This document shows, one piece after another, positions 1 to 5,733 of a stretch of 10,160 nucleotides of DNA. The position numbers were made by a program, and so were the translations under genes. Source of the DNA: JAGLCY01 sp965363725 (lineage in GTDB: Bacteria; Krumholzibacteriota; Krumholzibacteriia; LZORAL124-64-63); NCBI GenBank assembly GCA_965363725.1, contig CBDTUS010000136.1:1-10160 (forward strand). The letters are read 5' to 3'. Under the pieces are notes generated by a model. That model ran no database searches, had not been told where the DNA came from, and saw only the letters and a program-made list of their open reading frames with translations. The first letter of the stretch is position 1; the number at the start of each line of letters is the position of its first letter.

Positions 1-1041
1 GGGAAATATCTCCGGTCGGGTGACGAGGCCTACCTCGCAGCGGCCGTCGAAAACCTGGAGTCCGCCACGGAATTGGCGACCGGGTTCTGGCGTCCCTGGT
101 TTGAGCTGGGGGAACTTCACCGGCTGGCCGGAGACAACCAGGCCGCTCTGGACGCCCTCTTTGTGGCCAACAATCTTTCGCCCCACAATCCCCGCATCGT
201 CGGGATACTGGCCAGGGTCCTTCGCTATGAACAGCGGACGCTTGAAGCCGAGGAGTTGCTCCGGGGCACCATCGCCGTACATGCCGACAACTTCGAGAAT
301 CCGCGCAGCCTGGGCACCTTTTTCCTGCTGACCGGGGAGGAGGGAGCCGCCCTGGACCAATATGATCGCTCCATGGCCCTGGCTCCGGAGGACGCCTTTG
401 CCCTGAACCAGGTCGGGGCGATCCATATCGGTCGGGGAGACTACGGCAAGGCCGTCCGTTATTTCGAGCAGGCCTACTCCCTGTTGCCCACCTGCCTGAC
501 CTGTTCCAACATCGGGTGGTCGCTGTATCACGAGGATAAATTCCACGAAGCGGCGAGCTATTACGAACTGGCCATTGAACACTGTGGCGAAGACGATGCC
601 GACACCTGGGCCAACTGGGGTAAATCCCTCTACTGGGCCGAAGGGGGTAGGCCGGAGTCTGCCGTGAAACTACAAAAGGCCATCGATCTGACCTTGCCGG
701 CCTGGCGGGAATCCCCGGGAGATCCCGACCTGCTGGGGGACCTTCTCGAATGCAACGCGATGATAGGCAATCGGGAGGAGACGCTGCGTTTTATCGCCCT
801 GGCGGATTCCCTCGATTCGGACAACCACCAACTGTTGTACAAGATCGGCGATGCTTACGAGCTCCTGGGCGACCGGGAAGCCGCGCTACGATATCTCGGG
901 ATGGCCATTCGTCACGGAACCCCGGTCGAACGTATCACGAACACCCGGGAACTGGTCCACCTGGTCCAGGACCCACGCTTTGTCCGGATGGTATCCGCCG
1001 CATCCGGAACTGAGGAATCCGCGGCGGACAGCTTGCAGTGA
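1..1041 (+). CDS. TPR-repeat protein, 5'-truncated by the window edge; possibly the C-terminal part of a Ser/Thr kinase-TPR protein
   Basis: The frame is open from base 1 to the TGA at 1039-1041, giving 346 visible residues. A start codon inside the window is not needed, so the true N-terminus lies upstream. The sequence is a run of about seven degenerate 34-residue TPR helix pairs. They show the usual small and aromatic positions, for example W-x-x-x-G-x-x-x-x-x-x-G-D-x-x-A-A near residues 30-50 and I-G-x-G-D-Y-x-K-A-V-x-Y-F near residues 137-152. TPR solenoids bind protein partners. The tail, with V-H-L-V-Q-D-P-R-F, resembles the end of bacterial Ser/Thr kinase-TPR and related regulator proteins, where a D-P-R-F motif closes the solenoid. 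A kinase, cyclase or DNA-binding domain upstream is therefore plausible, but none is visible here. The TPR call is strong and the kinase link is inference. A small lipoprotein gene follows after 34 bases and may be co-transcribed. Confidence 0.85.
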   Translation, partial: GKYLRSGDEAYLAAAVENLESATELATGFWRPWFELGELHRLAGDNQAALDALFVANNLSPHNPRIVGILARVLRYEQRTLEAEELLRGTIAVHADNFENPRSLGTFFLLTGEEGAALDQYDRSMALAPEDAFALNQVGAIHIGRGDYGKAVRYFEQAYSLLPTCLTCSNIGWSLYHEDKFHEAASYYELAIEHCGEDDADTWANWGKSLYWAEGGRPESAVKLQKAIDLTLPAWRESPGDPDLLGDLLECNAMIGNREETLRFIALADSLDSDNHQLLYKIGDAYELLGDREAALRYLGMAIRHGTPVERITNTRELVHLVQDPRFVRMVSAASGTEESAADSLQ

Positions 1042-1075
1042 ACGGCCCCGGGGAGGGCACAATGAGGAGGAAGAC

Positions 1076-1456
1076 ATGAATACCAATCGCTTCGTGTGGC
1101 TGATGGTCTTGTTGTTGATGACGGCGGGATTGCTGCTCGTGGGCGGGTGCAGCCGGCACTACGTCGACGTGTACATCCATCCGAACTGCTATCTGGTGTC
1201 CCTGGAAAACGACGATGAGATCAATCCCCTAATTGTCTACAAGGGGGACTACGTCATTTTCAACAGCATGAGGGAGGCAACGGTCACCATGCGGCTTCCT
1301 GCCGGGATGTTCGAAGAGGATGAAGTGGATATCGAAGGCGGGGCTAGGGTCATCCTCAAAGTGATCGGCGAGGCAAGCATGGCCGGACAAATTTCTTTTT
1401 CCGGAACTGGTTGCGATGTGGGGGACCCGGACGTGAAGATCGGCGAGGGCCCCTGA
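1076..1456 (+). CDS. small lipoprotein, possibly cupredoxin-like beta-sandwich, function unknown
   Basis: This predicts a 126-residue protein. The ATG at 1076 is preceded by GAGGAGG (1064-1070) at 5-base spacing, so this start is preferred over longer in-frame options reaching back into the TPR gene. Residues 6-24 form a hydrophobic signal segment ending in the lipobox V-G-G-C with Cys25 as the lipidation site. Ser26 follows, so no +2 Asp inner-membrane retention signal is present and outer-membrane sorting is possible. The mature part is about 100 residues, strongly beta in pattern. A segment K-G-D-Y-V-I-F-N (56-63), a later P-A-G (75-77) and G-G-A (88-90) recall the strand layout of cupredoxin-like domains. 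The usual copper-binding His is not at the expected place (S-M-R-E instead). Cys38 and Cys113 could form a disulfide. The lipoprotein call is firm and the fold is a guess. It sits 34 bases after the TPR gene and ends just before a strong terminator. Confidence 0.8.
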   Translation: MNTNRFVWLMVLLLMTAGLLLVGGCSRHYVDVYIHPNCYLVSLENDDEINPLIVYKGDYVIFNSMREATVTMRLPAGMFEEDEVDIEGGARVILKVIGEASMAGQISFSGTGCDVGDPDVKIGEGP

Positions 1457-1486
1457 TTCGGGGCGAATTCATTCCTTACTGTCAAG

Positions 1487-1514
1487 GGGCGGGTGAGAAA
1501 TCACCCGCCCTTTT
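1487..1514. terminator. intrinsic hairpin terminator between convergent genes
   Basis: A perfect 10-bp stem is formed by 1487-1496 (GGGCGGGTGA) and 1501-1510 (TCACCCGCCC), with a GAAA loop at 1497-1500. TTTT follows at 1511-1514 on the + strand. GAAA is a GNRA-type tetraloop in the + transcript. It lies 30 bases after the lipoprotein stop and is well placed to end the + strand TPR-lipoprotein transcript. The 3' arm is also the last three codons and stop codon of the minus-strand S8-vWA gene. In the minus direction the T tract is poor, so action on that strand is less certain. Confidence 0.75.
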
Positions 1515-4266
1515 CAGGATCGTCGGGGCGGTGTTTCGTGGTCACGGAGGGCGGGCCAACGCCAGTGGCAGAAGCATCCTCCCAGACCGAACCGGTCAAC
1601 TGGATTTCCCGCTGGTAGACGGAGGGTCCGTCTTCTGCCGAGCGTCCCTTGACCAGCCAGCGGTAAGTCCCAGGCCTGTCGGCCCGTATGGTGAAAACAG
1701 CTTGCCCACCGTCGATCTTGGGGGCTGGTGACTTGACGGTATCCCCGGTGGGGTCCGTGATCTTGACCCTCAGATCACTGGTGGGAGCGAGGGCAGTCCC
1801 GTCGGCCTCTAGGTCTACCCGGAGAGTCATGTCGGCCCCGGGTCGAAACGAAGACTGTTCCACCCTTCCTTTCATTTTCAACCTCGATTTTGCCGTGACA
1901 AGGAGGGTCACGGGAATGCCGAGGTTGGCGTAGGTGGAAGCCTCACGGTCGGTCCGGGCGAGTTCCCCGAGCCAGGCTTCGAACTCGTGGCCGACCGTTG
2001 AAACCGTGACGCTCCAGGGGCTGCGGCCGGAGGCCTCATCGGCCTCACGTGTGCGGGGAACTTCAAACCGGTGCCGGGACACTCCACCGTGACGAGTGAC
2101 CCGCACGGGAAGTGCCCCCTCCACCAGACCGGGCGGACTGGAAATCGTGACCTCGAGCGGCGCTCCGGACGGGGTGAGGAGCACGATTTCCGCTGTGGTG
2201 TCGTAGCTCCCCAAGACAAATTCAACCCGTTCCGTTTCTCCGCCGCGCAACCGGAAAGAAGGATCGACGACCTGTTCGTACCCGGAGATCTCGGTGACGA
2301 TCTGGGCCAGGAACTTCGAGACGGCGTTGGAGCCCATCTCCACGAGTTCCTCCAACAGGACCATGTAACCCCCGGTGCTGGTGGCCAGGGTCTTCAAGCC
2401 GGAAGGCTCCAGTTCCTCGGGAGTACCCATGCCGACAGCGTAGACGTTGATGTCCTCTGCCGCGGCCGCCAGGGAGGCCAAGTAGGGTTCGTGATTCTCC
2501 TTGCCGTCGGTGACGACGATGATGGCCCGAGGATTCGAGGCCGATCCCAGCATGTCGTTCTTGCGTGCCGCTTCGACTCCTGCACCGATGCTGGTGGATC
2601 CACCTGGTTCCAGACCGCCTATCTGATCCTTGATCGTGTCCCGGACCCCTGGCACCTCGGGAGTCCCCGGAGGAGTTTCCGGCAAATCCACGATCTCTTC
2701 CAGGGAGAAGATGGTGGTAGCCTCGGCGTTGAAGGCGACCACCCCCAATGAGGATCCCGGGTCCGCCAGGTCGACCAGGTGGGAGGCTCCGGCCTTCAAG
2801 ATCTCCAGACGGGTCATGGTGCCGATACCCGCACTTTCTTTCATGCTGCCGGACCGGTCCAGCACGAGGCAGATCCGTGGTTTGAGGGCCGTGAGGGCTG
2901 CCCAGGCATCAATGATCCCCCGACCAAATTTTGCTCCGCCACCGTAGGTTGCGATGGCCTCGGCAGTGGCCGGTTCACGGCAGGTGGATTTTAAAAGTTT
3001 AACGAGACGGGCCGCTGGAAGTTCAGGGTACTCGCTCCACAGGTTCGCAACCAGGGCCGTCACGTGAGGGGTGGCAAAGGAGGTTCCGTGGACAAGTTTA
3101 TGGAGTTCCAAGCCACTCGTTTTATACGTTGAGATGACATTCAATCCTGGAGCGTAGACCATTTCCTCCTGTCCCCTGCAGGAATTAACATAGATGGCAT
3201 CATCCGGTCCAATGGCACCGACAACGAGAACGTGGTCATCATAACCGTTGGCCGGATCAATCCCGGTCGCGGCGGGTTGAGTTACTTCGCCACCGCCGTT
3301 TCCGGCAGCGATGCATACGATGGAATTGGTACGCTTGATTTCGCCAAAGATAGCTTTGATCGTTCCGTCGGGAAATTCCTCACTGTCGGTGTCATCGTCG
3401 AATTCCTTGCTGAAGTTGATGACAAGCCGGGGCTCCGGGACGAGAGAGCTGGCGTAATTAATAGCCTCAGCGATGCCAAGGTAGATGAGGCCGGCAGTGG
3501 AATAGGTCGTTGTACCCGCACTGTGGGAGGCCTTGAAGACGAATACGGAAGACCCCCAGTTGATCCCGGCCATGCCCTTGCCGTCGTCCGTGGTGGCAGC
3601 CATGATTCCGGCGATGCCGGTGCCGTGGTAATTCCCGGAATCGTCATTGGGCCAGCGTTCCCCCTTTACAGGGTCCATTCCGGCGATGAAACGGGATCCA
3701 TCCAGATCCTCGTGCGCTAGGTAGCCGTCGAGCGCCTGGGGTGGAGAATCCACTTCGAAGGGTAGGGGGACATCCTTCAGGGGGACCCCCGAATCCAGGT
3801 GGACCATGAGGACCCCGCCGGATCCGGTCTGGATGTCCCAGCTGGACATGATGTTGGTATTCATCAGGGCCCACTGGAAATCGTCGTTGGTCTCATCCAT
3901 GTACTTGTCGTTGGGGTGATAAGCGGCTACGAAGACAAGATCGGGTTCCGCGAACCCTCCGGGGTCCAGAGCGGTATCAAGCCGATCAATGAGGTCGAAA
4001 AGGAAATTCTCCCGTCTGATTTCTACGGATTGATCCCCTTCCGGTAGATCCTCGGTTCGGGGGTCGAGCCAGAAATATCCCCATCGTCCCACCGAATCCA
4101 CGAGACCGAACGGGCTCGGGCCGATAACGACTTCCAGGAACTGACGGGCCTCATCCGAGGCGGCGTCCTGATTTTCGAACTTGGCGATGAAATGATTCGT
4201 GCGATAGCGAAGGGGCTTTCCCTTGTAGGCGGTAGCCTTGGTTTCCAGGATTTTTTTTGGCGGCAT
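1501..4266 (-). CDS. subtilisin-like S8 serine protease fused to a von Willebrand factor A domain, no signal peptide
   Basis: This predicts 921 residues. Residues 1-125 resemble a subtilase N-terminal prodomain (strands F-I-A-K-F and G-Y-F-W-L-D). Residues 126-458 are a peptidase S8 domain with the full catalytic set: Asp158 in H-L-D-S-G, His214 in Y-H-G-T-G, oxyanion Asn323 in A-A-G-N, and Ser396 in H-G-T-S-F-A-T-P-H. Residues 463-655 form a vWA domain with an intact MIDAS: D-R-S-G-S at 470-474, Thr558 in G-G-S-T-S, and Asp587 in V-T-D-G. Residues 665-895 look like beta-sandwich repeats, and the last 25 are polar and probably disordered. It should cleave proteins and bind a partner through a divalent metal. 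The ATG at 4266 has GGGGAGGA seven bases upstream, and an in-frame TAG at 4321-4323 with no other start between them fixes this start. No signal peptide or membrane segment is seen, which is unusual for a subtilase with a prodomain. It is divergent from the NiSOD gene. Its substrate is unknown. Confidence 0.92.
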   Translation of the reverse strand: MPPKKILETKATAYKGKPLRYRTNHFIAKFENQDAASDEARQFLEVVIGPSPFGLVDSVGRWGYFWLDPRTEDLPEGDQSVEIRRENFLFDLIDRLDTALDPGGFAEPDLVFVAAYHPNDKYMDETNDDFQWALMNTNIMSSWDIQTGSGGVLMVHLDSGVPLKDVPLPFEVDSPPQALDGYLAHEDLDGSRFIAGMDPVKGERWPNDDSGNYHGTGIAGIMAATTDDGKGMAGINWGSSVFVFKASHSAGTTTYSTAGLIYLGIAEAINYASSLVPEPRLVINFSKEFDDDTDSEEFPDGTIKAIFGEIKRTNSIVCIAAGNGGGEVTQPAATGIDPANGYDDHVLVVGAIGPDDAIYVNSCRGQEEMVYAPGLNVISTYKTSGLELHKLVHGTSFATPHVTALVANLWSEYPELPAARLVKLLKSTCREPATAEAIATYGGGAKFGRGIIDAWAALTALKPRICLVLDRSGSMKESAGIGTMTRLEILKAGASHLVDLADPGSSLGVVAFNAEATTIFSLEEIVDLPETPPGTPEVPGVRDTIKDQIGGLEPGGSTSIGAGVEAARKNDMLGSASNPRAIIVVTDGKENHEPYLASLAAAAEDINVYAVGMGTPEELEPSGLKTLATSTGGYMVLLEELVEMGSNAVSKFLAQIVTEISGYEQVVDPSFRLRGGETERVEFVLGSYDTTAEIVLLTPSGAPLEVTISSPPGLVEGALPVRVTRHGGVSRHRFEVPRTREADEASGRSPWSVTVSTVGHEFEAWLGELARTDREASTYANLGIPVTLLVTAKSRLKMKGRVEQSSFRPGADMTLRVDLEADGTALAPTSDLRVKITDPTGDTVKSPAPKIDGGQAVFTIRADRPGTYRWLVKGRSAEDGPSVYQREIQLTGSVWEDASATGVGPPSVTTKHRPDDPEKGG

Positions 4267-4272
4267 GAACGA

Positions 4273-4280
4273 TTCCTCCC
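4273..4280 (-). promoter_or_regulatory. ribosome binding site of the S8-vWA gene
   Basis: Read on the minus strand, GGGAGGAA occupies 4273-4280 about six to seven bases before the ATG at 4266. It supports the chosen start of the S8-vWA protein, and therefore supports the absence of a signal peptide. Confidence 0.7.
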
Positions 4281-4429
4281 CGGTGCAACCCCTTCCGTAC
4301 TGTGCACGGTGGGTCGATACCTATCCCAATGGCTCAATTACCATAAACAGGAAAATCAATCTTGGAGGCGATCGCCAGCCCGCGCCTACCGGTGACCGGG
4401 TGGTTCATGGTGCAATGCCAGGAACTTCC

Positions 4430-4438
4430 TGCTAGATT
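4430..4438 (+). promoter_or_regulatory. possible extended -10 promoter element for the NiSOD transcript
   Basis: TGCTAGATT matches an extended -10 element (TGn followed by a four-of-six match to TATAAT), about 67 bases before the NiSOD ATG. A -35 element at normal spacing is poor, which is tolerable for extended -10 promoters. The inferred start of transcription would be near 4445. No experimental support exists, and in GC-rich bacteria the local sigma factor may read other sequences. Confidence 0.35.
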
Positions 4439-4443
4439 AACCT

Positions 4444-4460
4444 GGCCGGCGGCTCCGGCC
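4444..4460 (+). other. GC-rich hairpin in the probable NiSOD 5' leader
   Basis: GGCCGG (4444-4449) and CCGGCC (4455-4460) form a 6-bp all-GC stem with a five-base loop, right at the inferred start of the transcript. No T run follows, so it is not an intrinsic terminator. A role in mRNA stability is possible, but chance is also plausible at this GC content. Confidence 0.35.
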
Positions 4461-4491
4461 CGGATTACCGAACCCATCTGACCGTTCCGAC

Positions 4492-4498
4492 AAAGGAG
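4492..4498 (+). promoter_or_regulatory. ribosome binding site that decides the NiSOD start
   Basis: AAAGGAG lies directly against an ATG at 4499 (spacing zero) and six bases before a second in-frame ATG at 4505. The spacing favours 4505 as the real start. The two starts differ by only two residues and both keep the signal peptide. Confidence 0.75.
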
Positions 4499-4504
4499 AT
4501 GGCC

Positions 4505-4978
4505 ATGTCCAGGAAATCCCTTGGTGCTCTTTGCCTGCCTATCGCGCTATTCCTGCTCCCCACCCTGGCCGCCGCCCACTGCCAGATCCCCTGCGGGATC
4601 TATGACGACGCCGCCCGGGTGGCTCGTATGTACGAGGATGCCGCGACCATCGAAAAGGCCATTGTTCAAATGCAGAACCTGGCCGGCAAGGCCGACCCCC
4701 AGAGCGCCAACCAGATGGCCCGCTGGATCACGGTGAAGGAGGAGCACGCCTCCAACATCCAGACCATCGTGGCCGAGTATTTCCTGACTCAGAAAGTCAA
4801 ACCGGTGGCCGGGGATGACGAAGCCTACGGGAACTACCTGGCCAAGTTGGCCGATCACCACCTGGTGATGGTGGCCGCCATGAAGGCCAAGCAGGGTACC
4901 GACCCCGAACTGGTGGTCAAGCTGCGTGCGGCCCTGGACCGCCTGGGCTCGCACTACGACCTCGAACACAAACACTAG
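4505..4978 (+). CDS. sodN: nickel superoxide dismutase, exported
   Basis: This predicts 157 residues. The protein dismutates superoxide to oxygen and hydrogen peroxide with one nickel ion held by an N-terminal hook. The diagnostic hook H-C-Q-I-P-C-G-I-Y sits at 25-33, matching the family pattern H-C-x-x-P-C-G-x-Y. In the family the ligands are the N-terminal amine and imidazole of His1, the backbone amide and thiolate of Cys2, and the thiolate of Cys6, here His25, Cys26 and Cys30. Residues 1-24 are a Sec-type signal: basic S-R-K-S, a hydrophobic core, then A-A-A. Signal peptidase cutting after Ala24 would leave His25 as the free N-terminus the metal site needs. The remaining ~133 residues are helical, near the usual mature size, and include the conserved M-A-R-W and K-E-E-H stretches. 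No SodX-type maturation peptidase is in the window. A heme lipoprotein gene starts 35 bases downstream. The SOD call is very firm; export and cleavage site are predicted from sequence. Confidence 0.95.
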   Translation: MSRKSLGALCLPIALFLLPTLAAAHCQIPCGIYDDAARVARMYEDAATIEKAIVQMQNLAGKADPQSANQMARWITVKEEHASNIQTIVAEYFLTQKVKPVAGDDEAYGNYLAKLADHHLVMVAAMKAKQGTDPELVVKLRAALDRLGSHYDLEHKH

Positions 4979-5000
4979 TGAAGGCCGCTCAAGTCGACCC

Positions 5001-5006
5001 GGAGGT
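5001..5006 (+). promoter_or_regulatory. ribosome binding site that decides the heme lipoprotein start
   Basis: GGAGGT lies seven bases before the ATG at 5014. It selects this start over the in-frame GTG at 4978, which overlaps the NiSOD stop, has no such site at proper spacing, and would place 12 polar residues ahead of the signal peptide. Confidence 0.8.
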
Positions 5007-5013
5007 GAATGGG

Positions 5014-5679
5014 ATGAAACACCTGCTGACCTGGATGTTGATGGTCGTTCTGACGATGGGACTGACTGCCTGTTCCGGCAAGGACCAGGCCGAAGAAACA
5101 GCGTCCTCGGATAGCTTAGCCAAATTGGTCCCCGAAAACAGTGCCCAGGCCGACACCGACAAGCAGGTGGCCGCCTGCCGGGCCGCTACCCAGAAACTGG
5201 GCGGCGCCCTGAAGTCGGCCCTGCAGGGAGCCATGAAGGAGGGCGGCCCCGCCGGTGCGTTGGATGTCTGTCATGACGAGGCCGAGGTCATCGCCGAGCA
5301 GATCTGCGAAGAGGAAGGCCTGACCGTCAGGCGGACCAGCCGCAGGTTTCGCAACCCGGGCAATGCGCCCGATGAATGGGAAATGGCCGGCCTCGAGTCT
5401 TTTGAGGTCCGGATCGCCGCAGGCGAACTGCCCCAGGATCTCGAGATGTGGGCCACGGTCACGGGCGCCAATGGCGGCCGGACTTTTCGTTATCTGAAGG
5501 CCATCCCGACGGGGCCCCTGTGCCTGAAATGCCACGGCAGTGAGCTGGCTCCGGATCTGGACCAGAAGCTCGTGGAACTCTACCCGGATGACCATGCGCG
5601 GGGGTTTGCCACCGGAGACATGCGCGGGGCCTTCACCGTGAAGATCGATCTGCCGCGGGCCGGTGCCCCCGGGGGTTGA
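5014..5679 (+). CDS. Tll0287-like (DUF3365) c-type heme lipoprotein
   Basis: This predicts 221 residues. The first 20 form a lipoprotein signal ending L-T-A-C, with Cys20 as the lipidated residue, so the protein should be membrane-anchored and face the periplasm. Residues about 50-212 match the DUF3365/Tll0287-like domain: A-L-D-V-C-H at 82-87, the R-R-T-S-R-R-F-R-N-P-x-N-x-P-D-x-W-E block at 106-122, one covalent heme motif C-L-K-C-H at 170-174, and the closing Y-P-x-D-x-A-x-G-F-x-x-G-D-x-R-G segment at 190-205. The domain binds one c-type heme and is found both alone and as a sensor module of signalling proteins. As I recall, the cyanobacterial Tll0287 structure has an unusual Cys axial ligand, and Cys86 here is a candidate counterpart. 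There is no output domain, so it is a stand-alone heme protein. It follows the NiSOD gene by 35 bases and is probably co-transcribed, suggesting a role in extracytoplasmic redox sensing or electron transfer. Family is firm, role is inference. Confidence 0.92.
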   Translation: MKHLLTWMLMVVLTMGLTACSGKDQAEETASSDSLAKLVPENSAQADTDKQVAACRAATQKLGGALKSALQGAMKEGGPAGALDVCHDEAEVIAEQICEEEGLTVRRTSRRFRNPGNAPDEWEMAGLESFEVRIAAGELPQDLEMWATVTGANGGRTFRYLKAIPTGPLCLKCHGSELAPDLDQKLVELYPDDHARGFATGDMRGAFTVKIDLPRAGAPGG

Positions 5680-5733
5680 TCTCCCGGGAACGAATTTGCG
5701 CCCCGGCCCCTCGTGGCGTTCATTAGCCGGATC

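Noticed and set aside
851..1075. 201-codon version of the small lipoprotein starting inside the TPR gene
   Set aside because: The extension is a shadow of the TPR frame and would hide the signal peptide. The ATG at 1076 has a strong ribosome binding site.
2071..2751. 226-codon open frame on + inside the S8-vWA gene
   Set aside because: It is antisense to the vWA and beta-domain coding region, has no recognisable domain, and is best explained as a shadow frame.
4331..4360. TCAAT direct repeats and AT-rich stretch as a Fur/Nur-type metal-regulator box for NiSOD
   Set aside because: The two five-base copies are too short, and no convincing inverted repeat matching a Fur-family box is present.
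4547..4975. 142-codon minus-strand frame opposite the NiSOD gene
   Set aside because: The sense strand has the diagnostic nickel hook. The antisense product is a His/Gly/Val-rich shadow with no recognisable domain.
4978..5013. GTG start overlapping the NiSOD stop, giving a 233-residue heme protein
   Set aside because: It lacks a properly spaced ribosome binding site and would bury the lipoprotein signal behind 12 polar residues. The ATG at 5014 has GGAGGT at good spacing.
5660..5700. GC-rich inverted repeats at the end of the heme lipoprotein gene as a terminator
   Set aside because: The stems are short (about 4-5 bp), partly inside the coding region, and no T run follows. Read-through into uup is plausible.
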